A DNA stretch of 64,000 bases, from positions 1-64,000 of the forward strand of contig BEIN01000007.1 in NCBI GenBank assembly GCA_002898375.1, given 5' to 3'. A program made the translations under genes and the position numbers. The stretch comes from a bacterium HR37. GTDB taxonomy: Bacteria; Desulfobacterota_D; UBA1144; Nemesobacterales; CSP1-2. The notes under the pieces were generated by a model. That model was not told the origin of the DNA. It did not search any database and saw only the letters and a program-made list of their open reading frames with translations. Below, piece by piece: positions 7,014 through 14,903 of this stretch; positions within the stretch are counted from its first letter, which is position 1, and every line of letters starts with the position of its first letter.

Positions 7014-7712
7014 TCACCCTCTATATCTATAAGATGGAATTCCTAAGAGCTTACGATACTTTGCAACAGTACGTCTTGAGATCTTTAATCCCTGCAAATT
7101 TAAACAGGTAGCTATCACTTCATCACTAAAAGCCTCTTCTTCATTGTTTATAATGCTTAAAATAGCTCTACATATGGTTTCTTTTCTTCTACCACTACCT
7201 AAAAGCTGTCTCATTGATATCTCACCAAAGGGGGTTAAAACACGTTTCCTTCTGGTTACCCTACTTACAATGGATTCATGAAACCCGCTTAGCTTCGCTA
7301 GAGCCCGAATTGTAAGAGGCAGAGGCAAATCACTAATACCCAAAACATAGGAACGCTGAACTTCGATTAATTTTTGTGAAACCCTTTCTAGTATCTCCCT
7401 CCTTTTACTAATGCCCTTTATTATCCAGGCAGCCTCATTATACAACTTTACTTCCTCTTTTGAAGCTTGATCCCCCAAAGGTTTAAGTCTTAAGTTTGGT
7501 AATCCTTTATCATTTATAAAAAAATTATAATTCCCATTCCAATACCTGACAATCACATCACACTCTAAAGGAACATCAATAGGGAAAGGAAGAACCAAAT
7601 CCTCCTCTAAGAATGGATTCTCAATTAACTTTTCCTTAACAAACAGGATAAGCTCAAGCTTCCCAAACTCAAGAAGAGATATAGCCATATGAACCATAGG
7701 GGTTACACGCAT
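7014..7712 (-). CDS. Miniature sigma-54 (RpoN-like) protein, 232 residues
   Basis: Sigma-54 factors are usually about 400-500 residues; this one has 232. Residues 1-37 match the second part of Region I (VTPMVHMAISLL...IENPFLEED). Residues 52-80 match the late core-binding part (VIVR...NDKGLPNLRLKPLG). Residues 93-125 match the WIIKGISKRREILERV helix, 136-175 the helix-turn-helix (FHESIVSRVTRRKRVLTPFG), and 212-221 the RpoN box (SRRTVAKYRK; usual ARRTVAKYRE). Region II and the first half of the core-binding domain are absent. A stop codon two codons upstream of ATG 7712 rules out a longer start. It would bind -12/-24 type promoters; whether it still binds RNA polymerase is open. It is coupled to the phase-variable kinase gene. 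Confidence 0.8.
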   Translation of the reverse strand: MRVTPMVHMAISLLEFGKLELILFVKEKLIENPFLEEDLVLPFPIDVPLECDVIVRYWNGNYNFFINDKGLPNLRLKPLGDQASKEEVKLYNEAAWIIKGISKRREILERVSQKLIEVQRSYVLGISDLPLPLTIRALAKLSGFHESIVSRVTRRKRVLTPFGEISMRQLLGSGRRKETICRAILSIINNEEEAFSDEVIATCLNLQGLKISRRTVAKYRKLLGIPSYRYRG

Positions 7713-8068
7713 TAGCTACAATTCTGTATTAATAGAATTCCCTAGAATTAAAAAACAAAGCTAATTTCCCATCATAGAAACCATCTTACTTGATGTAAAA
7801 TTCCTCATAATTAATAGGTTCATCACCGAAATATGTCAATATATTTGATGCTGTTATAGAACTTTCTCATTATAGAACAATTCAGGCAAAAACAGAACTT
7901 GCTGAGTTTCTGTTAGTATGTTTACATACGAAATCCTAATTTATGTATTAACCCCCTTTGATATAAAATACGATTTAAGCAAGAAGATACCCAAGAGAGT
8001 TATCAAAATACTCTTTTAAACCCGTATCTTTTAGAAGAATAAAAATCAGGAAAGAAAAAATGTAATAA
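7713..8068. other. 356-base gap, no convincing gene
   Basis: AT-rich DNA between the mini sigma-54 gene and the IS relic. A 42-codon plus-strand frame without start (about 7815-7941, reading FDAVIELSHYRTIQAKTELA in its middle) could be gene debris, but I cannot assign it. No clear promoter, tRNA or riboswitch was seen. Confidence 0.4.
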
Positions 8069-8543
8069 GTTGCTCTGTTGCAAAGATATAGATAAGAAGC
8101 CTCCTTAAGGTATAAATTAGACATGGTTAAGTACACCCTAAGGAGGCAAAACAGATTTAATAGTAATTTTAATCTTAAGGGGTTTGTGGAAGTGGGAATA
8201 TGATATTTGGACTTCCAATAAGGGTTATTCCTCCCATAAGGCGTGGAGGGGGTATAAAGAGTTGGAATAGGATATTGGCTTATATGGTCTATAGGATTTC
8301 AAAATGGATGGGGGTTTATGGCAAGAGGTGGCTTTGTGAGACAATTAACTCAGTGATTAAGAGAAAGTTTGGAGACAGCATAAGGGAAAGAAAGTGGGGA
8401 AATAAAAAGAAGATCGTATCCCTTATGACTATAGTTTATAACATACATGTGATTGTAAGGGATGGAGGGGAAAACCAATTCTTGCTATTACTTGTTTTCC
8501 TCTCATTTAAATCAATTAAAAATGATGTTTGCAACAGAGCAAC
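8069..8543 (+). mobile_element. Internally deleted insertion sequence with 16-bp terminal repeats
   Basis: GTTGCTCTGTTGCAAA (8069-8084) and its exact complement (8528-8543) bound a 475-bp element. Inside, the left end has a subterminal hairpin (8099-8147), then only the C-terminal part of a DDE transposase. Transposases of this kind are about 300 residues, so roughly the first half to two thirds is gone and the element cannot move itself. No clear target duplication is visible. An inverted partial copy lies at 1838-1914. Confidence 0.75.
8099..8147. repeat. Subterminal hairpin of the insertion sequence
   Basis: GCCTCCTTAAGGTATA (8099-8114) pairs with GTACACCCTAAGGAGGC (8131-8147) with a few mismatches. 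The same structure, perfectly paired, sits next to the same terminal repeat at 1838-1885. It may stop transcription entering the element or help transposase binding; this is inference. Confidence 0.55.
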
Positions 8544-8595
8544 CCTTGATAATAACCTTAAAAAGTTTATAAATTCGCCTGTTAAAGGAGGCTAG
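8200..8595 (+). pseudogene. C-terminal fragment of a DDE (IS4/IS5-type) transposase
   Basis: The frame reads SWNRILAYMVYRISKWMGVY and then ETINSVIKRKFGD, the third catalytic Glu with the E-x6-K pattern of DDE transposases, followed by IVYNIHVIV, typical of the IS4/IS5 C terminus. The first two catalytic Asp residues are missing. After about 8470 the frame runs on through the right terminal repeat and stops outside the element at 8595, so the original stop is lost as well. It is not a working gene. Confidence 0.7.
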
Positions 8596-8623
8596 CCATT
8601 TATAAAACGGGCTAGCCTCCTTT
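8584..8623. terminator. Bidirectional terminator after the glycine-zipper lipoprotein gene
   Basis: AAAGGAGGCTAGCC (8584-8597) and its perfect complement (8610-8623) form a 14-bp stem with a 12-base loop. Read on the plus strand the stem runs into TTTT. It ends four bases from the lipoprotein stop on the minus strand. Confidence 0.75.
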
Positions 8624-8627
8624 TCCC

Positions 8628-9080
8628 CTAGTACTGATACCCTGGTTCGTATTTTTCAGACTCACATACCTCTTTTACCTCATCCTTTACAAGCTTTCCC
8701 TCCTGCCAGATTCTTTCCCGAACCTTATGGCACTTTGTGCTTGCATCGTATCCAACAGGGGTTGCCTCAACCCTCTGAAAACCATCGTTACTCTGATAGA
8801 CTACAGGCCTTCCCTGCATTGCGGCCTCGCGTGCTGCCCTCTGTGAGATCTCTGTAACCGTTGCAGCAGCAACTCCACCTATTAAAGCACCAAGAACCCC
8901 TCCACGCCACCTGTTCTTCTTATCAATCAACGTACCTGCAAGGGCTCCAAGCCCGGCACCAACAGCCCCTGCCTCATATGTGCGCTGACTCGTAGCACAG
9001 GAGGTAAGAAACGCTGATGTTCCAAAAAGAGAGAAAACAAGGGCAATGGAGAGAAGAACAGAAATCACCTTTACCTTCAT
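8628..9080 (-). CDS. Glycine-zipper 2TM lipoprotein
   Basis: 150 residues with a signal sequence (MKVKVISVLLSIALVFSLFG) and the lipobox LTSC near residue 28, so the mature protein is a lipid-anchored envelope protein. Residues 38-75 hold the glycine-zipper pattern (GAVGAGLGALAGTLIDKKNR, then GGVLGALIGGVAAA) of the SlyB/17-kDa antigen class, which packs in or on the outer membrane. The C-terminal part, with CHKVRERIWQEGKLV and VCESE, resembles the tail seen in many such proteins. AAGGAGGA precedes ATG 9080. It has its own strong terminator and so is probably transcribed alone. Function is likely envelope integrity, inferred from the family. Confidence 0.85.
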   Translation of the reverse strand: MKVKVISVLLSIALVFSLFGTSAFLTSCATSQRTYEAGAVGAGLGALAGTLIDKKNRWRGGVLGALIGGVAAATVTEISQRAAREAAMQGRPVVYQSNDGFQRVEATPVGYDASTKCHKVRERIWQEGKLVKDEVKEVCESEKYEPGYQY

Positions 9081-9158
9081 TTTTTGAAATCCTCCTTTAT
9101 ATAGAATCTACCTAATAATATTAAACCTGAAATTAAAGAAAAAGTAACGTATAAGTTC

Positions 9159-9362
9159 TTACATTTGCACCTTTCTTAGCGCCCTTTTAAATTCTCTAAC
9201 ATAGATCCTTTTAATCCTTTCAAAAATCTCTCTCGAAGCTTCTTTATCATAAAGATGAACGCTTATGTTTCTATCATCTAGCATTTTAAGCCATACATTT
9301 TCTTTATCTATAATTCCCATCTGATAAGCCTCTTTTAGGCAACTCTTTGGACTCTTAACCTC
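9159..9362 (-). pseudogene. HEPN/HI0074-type nucleotidyltransferase partner, 5' end lost
   Basis: In one open frame ending at TAA 9161-9159 the minus strand reads SPKSCLKEAYQMGIIDKENV, then WLKMLDDRNISVHLYDKEAS. This is the SPRxxxREA...GLI...W..ML.DRN...H.YD pattern of the HI0074 (nucleotidyltransferase substrate-binding, HEPN-like) family, including the R-x4-6-H type motif (DRNISVH). The frame is closed upstream by a stop at 9365-9363 and has no start codon, so about half the protein is missing. It follows the MNT gene 9384-9752 as expected for an MNT/HEPN pair. Confidence 0.6.
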
Positions 9363-9383
9363 TTATCCTTTTAACCTTTTATC

Positions 9384-9752
9384 TTATCCTGCTCTACCCT
9401 TTTCATAAACTGTAATTCCCTCTCTAAGAATCTCCCTTCTTAACCTCTTATTTACCTTTCTTAAATTAACAATATTAAATTTTAGAAGAGTTGAAACCTC
9501 CTCATCCAATATCTCACCGGGAAATACTATATCCCCTTTACAATCAATAGCTATATCTATATCTGAGGTTTTCCTATAGTCACCTCTTGCCCTAGAACCA
9601 GATATTATAATCCTCTCCGGATTTAAATACCTTACAATTACACGAACAATATTTTCTAATAAATCGCCTGGCAAACCCGGTTTCCTAAATACGCGCTCAT
9701 CCTTTTTTAAAGAGGAACTTATTTTGTACGTTTTACCCCAAGACATCAACAA
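9384..9752 (-). CDS. MNT-domain nucleotidyltransferase (MntA-like)
   Basis: 122 residues with SGSRARGDYRKTSDIDIAID, the complete GSRARG...SDIDIAID signature of minimal nucleotidyltransferases, and a later strand, TLLKFNIVNL, that normally supplies the third acidic residue (here not obvious). MntA enzymes AMPylate their HEPN partner and act as antitoxins. The partner gene next to it is truncated, so this copy may be an antitoxin left without its toxin. The first about 25 residues are poorly conserved and a later start is possible. Confidence 0.7.
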   Translation of the reverse strand: MLMSWGKTYKISSSLKKDERVFRKPGLPGDLLENIVRVIVRYLNPERIIISGSRARGDYRKTSDIDIAIDCKGDIVFPGEILDEEVSTLLKFNIVNLRKVNKRLRREILREGITVYEKGRAG

Positions 9753-9804
9753 ATAAGGTAACGCAGGTTTTTAGCCAATACAACGGTTATGTTAAATTAT
9801 TTCA

Positions 9805-10176
9805 GTGGCAAAGGTTAGGGCTTTGATACTGGTAGCAAAGGACTGGAGGGAAAGGGCCTTTATAAGGGCCGAGCTTATTGAGGAGGGTATAAGAACGCTT
9901 GCTGTAGAAGATATGGATGAGGCTGAGAAGTGGCTTAAAGACCCCGAGATAGTTCCCATGATAATAGTCTACGATACAAAGTATCAGGAAAACGTAAGAG
10001 ATGACATAAACCGCCTTCTCAAGTACTCCTCTTCCGTTCCCGTGCTTATAATTGCAGGTGCCTCTGAAAAGAAGGCACTTGGCACAGAGCCTGGGAAACT
10101 CTATGTGGTTTCAAGACCGATAACCATAGGGGAGGTTGTAAGAAAGGTAAAAGAGATTCTCATGAAGGGAATTTGA
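9805..10176 (+). CDS. Receiver-like domain protein, degenerate
   Basis: A 123-residue single-domain protein with the alternating strand/helix pattern of CheY-like receivers. IIVYDTKYQ would hold the phospho-acceptor Asp and VVSRPITIGEV the region where receivers have KPF; here the Lys is Arg, and the acidic pair at the start is missing (ALILVAKDWRER). It is probably a non-canonical or pseudo-receiver that signals without phosphorylation. The start is GTG at 9805. The peptidase gene follows after 57 bases and may be cotranscribed. Confidence 0.5.
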   Translation: MAKVRALILVAKDWRERAFIRAELIEEGIRTLAVEDMDEAEKWLKDPEIVPMIIVYDTKYQENVRDDINRLLKYSSSVPVLIIAGASEKKALGTEPGKLYVVSRPITIGEVVRKVKEILMKGI

Positions 10177-10233
10177 GAAGAAAAAACACTGTGATACTAT
10201 AAAAGAAACCCTTAATTTTAAGGAGATAGAGAC

Positions 10234-13146
10234 TTGAAAAGGATCCTTAGAATTACAAGATACACAAATATCCTTTTTATAATAGCCCTTGCCTATCTCT
10301 TTGTTTTCTCCTCAACCTTTGAGGGCTTTAGAGGGGAAACAAAAAAGGCAAACCTGAGCATTCTTCCGCTTGTTACACAGTACGTAAAGAGGTACTACGT
10401 TGACCACTCAGCCATACACCCAAGGCTCATGGTGGTTAAAGGGCTTGAAAAACTTGAAAGAAGCCTTGATGAGGTACTTGTTGATTTCCCCGAGGGGGAG
10501 AGGAGTCAGTACTTTACAGTCCAGGTTGGAAACGAAAAGAAGAGATTTGACATGAGAAAGGTAGAGAACATAACCAGTGCAGCAGACACCGTAGAAGAGG
10601 TATTCGGTTTTATAATCCCGCGTGTTAGCCTTGATGGTAAAAAAATATCAGATATCGAGTACGCGGTGGTTGATGAGATGCTAAAGACCCTTGATCCGCA
10701 CTCAGGAATAATCCCCCCACAGGTCTATAGAGAGTTTATGATAGAGACAGAGGGTAGCTTTGGAGGGCTCGGTATAGTAATAGGTATAAGAGACGGGCAG
10801 CTTACCGTAATTGCCCCAATTGAGGGAACACCCGCATACAGGGCAGGTATTAAGCCAAATGATAGAATCGTTCAGATAGAGGATGAGTCCACCATAAACA
10901 TGTCCCTTATAGAAGCTGTAAGCAAGCTCAGAGGTCCAAAGGGAACCACCGTAAACATATACATAATGAGGGAAGGGTTTTCAGAACCAAAGAGGTTCTC
11001 CATAGTAAGGGACATAATAAAGATTGAAAGCGTAGAGGCGTTTAACCTCGGAGACGGGGTCGGGTACATAAGGATAAGGGACTTTCAGAAGAACACACTA
11101 AGCAGCCTGGAGGAAGAGCTAAACAGGTTAAAAAGAGAGGGCAATCTCAAAGGAATAGTGCTTGACCTTAGAGGAAACCCCGGAGGTCTCCTTGACCAGG
11201 CAGAAAAGATCTCGGATCTCTTTCTTAGCAACGGTGTTATAGTTACAACAAAGGTTGGCAACTCCAAAAAGAGATACCGTGCAAGGGAAGAAGAAAGAGA
11301 CTTTAAGGGAAGAATCATAGTGCTTGTAGACTCAGGAAGTGCAAGTGCCTCAGAGATAGTAGCAGGTGCCTTAAAGAACAACCAGAGGGCTCTGGTTATG
11401 GGCGAGAAGACCTTCGGTAAGGGCTCTGTTCAGCAGATCTTTGACCTTACAAACAACTCTGCACTGAAACTAACAATAGCCTCATACCTTACCCCGGGGG
11501 ATATATCCATACAGGATGTGGGGATAACACCGGATATAGCCGTTCACCCTGCAATCGTATCAAAGGAGGAGATAAAACTCATTCCCTCGTTTGAAGAAAA
11601 CAAAGACACCAAAAAACCCCTTTACTCGATAACCTATCTTGAAACCAATAAAAACACAGGAGAGGATGAAGAGCAAACCCCTGAGGAAGCCCTAAGCCGT
11701 GAAGAGAGAAGAAAGAAGCTGGAGGGGGATTTCTATGTAAAGACCGCAAAGGAGCTTATCCTCTCCTCACACTCAATCTCAAGAAACGAGATGCTAAAAG
11801 AGGTAAAGGAAAAGCTTGAAGAGATATCAAGAAACGAGGAAAGAAAGATAGAGGAGAGGATGAAGGCACTTGGTGTTGACTGGTCCCTTGAGGGGGATCT
11901 GGCTTCATCTTCTCCCAGCCTCTCCGTTAAGGTAAGCCCAAGCCCTCTTAGGGTTAAAGCAGGGGAGAAGGTCTCCCTATCAGTTGAGGTAAAAAACACA
12001 GGACAGACCCCTCTTTTTAGGCTTATGGCTGTAGCAAAATCGGATAACCCTGTATTTAACGGAAAGGAGTTTGTCTTTGGAAGGGTAAATCCCGGGGAGA
12101 AAAGAAGCTGGAGTGTTACCCTTGAGGTTCCAAAGTGGGCTCTTACACGGGAAGACATGGTTACACTTGAGTTTAAGGATGCCTTTAACTCAAACATACC
12201 GGATTTTGCCTTTGATATAAGAACCGAGGGACTTTCCCGTCCCCTCTTTGCTTTTAACTACGCTGTCATAGACGATGGGAGTTTTGGTTCCTCAGGAAAC
12301 GGAGATGGGATACCAGAGGTTGGAGAAACCATTGCCCTTCTTGTCAGGGTAAAAAACACAGGGAAGGGGGTCTCTGAAAAGAGCATACTAACTATTAAGA
12401 ACCTATCTGGGGATAAGGTGTTTTTAAAAAAAGGCAGGGCAGAGTTTTCCAGTCTAAAACCTGGAGAGGTAAAGGATGCCACCCTTCTCTTTAGCCTCAA
12501 AAAACCAGACTCAAAGATAGATATGGAGGTTCAGATTCTAGATGAGGTCTTTAGAGACGGTATAACAACAAAGGTCTCCCTTCCGGAAGAGGAAAAGGAA
12601 GAGGAGTTTGTAAAGAGGGTATTTAGGGCTGTTGTGTTAAGGGATGGAACTCCCATAAGGGGAGGGAGTTTTTCGGAAGCACCTGTTCTTGCAGTATCCC
12701 AGAAAGGGGCTGTGTTTAGGGCAGTTGGGGAAAACACCAACTGGGTAAAGGTAGAGCTTGGCAAAGACCTTTACGGATGGATACAGAAGGCAGAGTTAAG
12801 GCTTGAGGGACAGAACCTCTTTTCTCCCCTAAACGATTCAAAGTTTACAGAGGTATTTGAGGAAGCCCCTTTTATAGAGATAACCCCCCCACCACTTACC
12901 ACAAGCTCTAGGGAGGTAGAGCTTAAGGGAACTATAAGGGATAAAGACGGGGTAAGACTCGTCTCTGTCTTTGTTGGAGATAATAAAGTTGAGCTTTTAC
13001 CCGCAAAGGAAAAGACCCTTCCCGTATCGTTTAGAGTGGAGCTAAACGAAGGGGTAAACGTAATTACCGTTTTCGCAAAGGACTCAAAAGGGCTCTTTGT
13101 AAAGGAAAGCTTTGTTGTAAGAAGAGGCACAGGGGAAGAAACGTAG
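10234..13146 (+). CDS. Very long S41 C-terminal processing peptidase
   Basis: 970 residues, about twice a typical CtpA/Prc. The start is TTG 10234 with AAGGAGAT upstream. One N-terminal membrane anchor (about 14-30) places the rest in the periplasm. A PDZ domain (about 165-250) contains GGLGIVIGIRDG and GIKPNDRIVQI. The S41 domain has the Ser/Lys dyad S371 (GSASASEI) and K396 (GEKTFGKGSV). After about residue 550 come two repeats of a beta-sandwich (CARDB-like) built on SLSVEVKNTGQTP and LLVRVKNTGKG, an SH3-like segment (WVKVELGKDLYGWIQKAEL) and a last Ig-like domain. The layout recalls long Myxococcota S41 peptidases. Substrate unknown; a role in processing envelope proteins is inferred. Confidence 0.88.
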   Translation: MKRILRITRYTNILFIIALAYLFVFSSTFEGFRGETKKANLSILPLVTQYVKRYYVDHSAIHPRLMVVKGLEKLERSLDEVLVDFPEGERSQYFTVQVGNEKKRFDMRKVENITSAADTVEEVFGFIIPRVSLDGKKISDIEYAVVDEMLKTLDPHSGIIPPQVYREFMIETEGSFGGLGIVIGIRDGQLTVIAPIEGTPAYRAGIKPNDRIVQIEDESTINMSLIEAVSKLRGPKGTTVNIYIMREGFSEPKRFSIVRDIIKIESVEAFNLGDGVGYIRIRDFQKNTLSSLEEELNRLKREGNLKGIVLDLRGNPGGLLDQAEKISDLFLSNGVIVTTKVGNSKKRYRAREEERDFKGRIIVLVDSGSASASEIVAGALKNNQRALVMGEKTFGKGSVQQIFDLTNNSALKLTIASYLTPGDISIQDVGITPDIAVHPAIVSKEEIKLIPSFEENKDTKKPLYSITYLETNKNTGEDEEQTPEEALSREERRKKLEGDFYVKTAKELILSSHSISRNEMLKEVKEKLEEISRNEERKIEERMKALGVDWSLEGDLASSSPSLSVKVSPSPLRVKAGEKVSLSVEVKNTGQTPLFRLMAVAKSDNPVFNGKEFVFGRVNPGEKRSWSVTLEVPKWALTREDMVTLEFKDAFNSNIPDFAFDIRTEGLSRPLFAFNYAVIDDGSFGSSGNGDGIPEVGETIALLVRVKNTGKGVSEKSILTIKNLSGDKVFLKKGRAEFSSLKPGEVKDATLLFSLKKPDSKIDMEVQILDEVFRDGITTKVSLPEEEKEEEFVKRVFRAVVLRDGTPIRGGSFSEAPVLAVSQKGAVFRAVGENTNWVKVELGKDLYGWIQKAELRLEGQNLFSPLNDSKFTEVFEEAPFIEITPPPLTTSSREVELKGTIRDKDGVRLVSVFVGDNKVELLPAKEKTLPVSFRVELNEGVNVITVFAKDSKGLFVKESFVVRRGTGEET

Positions 13147-13149
13147 AGG

Positions 13150-14079
13150 ATGTTAAGGTTTGCTCTAAGTCGCTTTCTTACAGGAGCCTTTGTTGTTTTT
13201 TCCGTAGCTTCGCTAACCTTCTTTCTGCTAAGGGTTCTGCCAGGAGGTCCTTTTGACACAGAGAAGAAGCTTCCACCTGAGATCCGCAGAAACATCGAGG
13301 CAAAATACGGACTTTCTAAACCCATCTGGAAACAATACACAGACTACATAACAGGCCTTTCCCGTGGGGACTTTGGCCCCTCATTCAAATACATAGACAG
13401 GTCGGTAAACGATATAATAAAGGAGACGCTTCCCGTATCGCTAAAGCTCGGGATAGCAGCCCTTTTTGTATCCACAACCGCAGGAATCCTGATAGGTGCA
13501 CTTTCAGCTACCCGTCCAAAAAGTGTTCTTGACCTTTTAAACCTCTCCCTTGCAACCGTACTTGTTTCGGTTCCCAGTTTCGTTGTAGGTGCCGTGGTTA
13601 TCTATGTGTTCTCCTTAAAGCTTGGCTGGTTTCCAGCAGCACTCTGGGGAAACCTAGAGCACATGGTTCTTCCAACCATTACCCTCGCAGCAGCACCCAC
13701 AGCCTATATATCCCGCCTTACAAGGGCAAGTATGCTTGAGGTATCGGAGAGCCTTTTTGTAAGAACGGCAAGGGCAAAGGGGCTTGGAGAAATAAGGGTT
13801 GTTTTAAAGCACATACTAAGAAACGCCCTTATACCTGTTGTAACGGTTCTTGGGCCAATAGCAGCTTACCTTGTAACGGGCTCATTTGTTGTGGAGCACA
13901 TATTTGCGATACCGGGAATGGGAAGGTTTTTTGTCATTGCGGTATCAAACAGAGACTACCCACTTGTAATGGGAATAACCGTTGTGTATACGGCTGTGCT
14001 TGTTCTTGCAAACCTGATTGTAGATATCCTGTATGCCCTACTTGATCCCAGGATAAAATTTGAGAGGGAAACAGTTTAG
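13150..14079 (+). CDS. OppB/DppB-type ABC transporter permease
   Basis: 309 residues with six predicted membrane helices. The start RFALSRFLTGAFVVFSVASL with the following LPGGPFD is the typical OppB/DppB N terminus, and ARAKGLGEIRVVLKHILRNA is the EAA loop that contacts the ATPase. The family imports peptides, nickel or sugars together with an OppC permease, two ATPases and a binding protein. None of these are nearby: the gene sits three bases after the peptidase and eight bases before truA. It is intact, so partners must be encoded elsewhere. Confidence 0.9.
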   Translation: MLRFALSRFLTGAFVVFSVASLTFFLLRVLPGGPFDTEKKLPPEIRRNIEAKYGLSKPIWKQYTDYITGLSRGDFGPSFKYIDRSVNDIIKETLPVSLKLGIAALFVSTTAGILIGALSATRPKSVLDLLNLSLATVLVSVPSFVVGAVVIYVFSLKLGWFPAALWGNLEHMVLPTITLAAAPTAYISRLTRASMLEVSESLFVRTARAKGLGEIRVVLKHILRNALIPVVTVLGPIAAYLVTGSFVVEHIFAIPGMGRFFVIAVSNRDYPLVMGITVVYTAVLVLANLIVDILYALLDPRIKFERETV

Positions 14080-14086
14080 GGATTAG

Positions 14087-14857
14087 ATGCGGAACATAAT
14101 GCTTGTAATAGAGTACGATGGGACAAACTACCTGGGATGGCAAAAACAACCACAGGGACCCACCATTCAGGACACACTCGAAAGAACGCTTGAGAGGATA
14201 ACGGGGGAGAAGGTTGCTGTTATTGGCTCTGGAAGGACAGACTCGGGGGTACACGCACTTGGACAAGTAGCAAACTTTAAGACCGAAAGCAGACTCACAC
14301 CCCTTCAGTTTCAAAGGGCACTTAACTCACTCCTTCCAAAGGACATAGTTATAGTAGGGGCCAGAGAGGTAGAGCCAGGTTTTCATGCCCAGTTTGATGC
14401 AAAGAGCAAGGTCTATGTGTACAGGATACTTAACCGTCCCTACCCTTCGGCACTTGAGAGGTTTAGGGTGTGGTTTGTTCCAAATCCACTTGATGTAGAA
14501 GAGATGAAAGAGGCACTTGAGCTCTTTAGGGGGGAACATGACTTCAGGGCATTTGCCCTTTCTGATAAACACAGGAAGGGAAGCACCGTAAGAAGGGTTA
14601 TAAATACCTCAATATACCAGAGACAGGGAAACGTAATAGAGATTGAGATAGAGGCAAACGGCTTCTTAAAGGGTATGGTTCGTCTCATAGTTGGAGCCCT
14701 ATCAAATGTGGGAAGAAAGAGGATCTCACCTAAAGACGTAAAAGATATACTTGAATCCGGAAAAAGGTCCAGATTCGTCTTTAGTGCACCCCCATGGGGA
14801 CTTTTTCTTAAGGAGGTAAAGTACCAGGATTTGACAACCCTAGTTAAGGCTGGATAA
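14087..14857 (+). CDS. truA: tRNA pseudouridine(38-40) synthase TruA
   Basis: 256 residues, normal length. GSGRTDSGVHALGQVANFKT contains the catalytic Asp of TruA, and IEYDGTNYLGWQKQP is the characteristic N-terminal motif. The enzyme converts uridines 38-40 in the tRNA anticodon stem to pseudouridine. It starts eight bases after the permease stop and is therefore in the peptidase operon. A second in-frame ATG four codons in (14099) is possible as start. Confidence 0.96.
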   Translation: MRNIMLVIEYDGTNYLGWQKQPQGPTIQDTLERTLERITGEKVAVIGSGRTDSGVHALGQVANFKTESRLTPLQFQRALNSLLPKDIVIVGAREVEPGFHAQFDAKSKVYVYRILNRPYPSALERFRVWFVPNPLDVEEMKEALELFRGEHDFRAFALSDKHRKGSTVRRVINTSIYQRQGNVIEIEIEANGFLKGMVRLIVGALSNVGRKRISPKDVKDILESGKRSRFVFSAPPWGLFLKEVKYQDLTTLVKAG

Positions 14858-14903
14858 CTATAACCAGACAAACGGGGCAATCCACTTTTAAGGAGGAAAT
14901 AAG

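Noticed and set aside
7815-7941. 42-codon frame without start in the gap
   Set aside because: Too short, no start codon or Shine-Dalgarno, no recognised motif.
8200-8595. Functional transposase
   Set aside because: Only the third catalytic residue region is present, and the frame runs out through the terminal repeat.
10075-10100. TGGCAC as a sigma-54 -24 element
   Set aside because: It lies inside a gene and no TTGC follows at the required spacing; other TGGCAC occurrences are also within genes.
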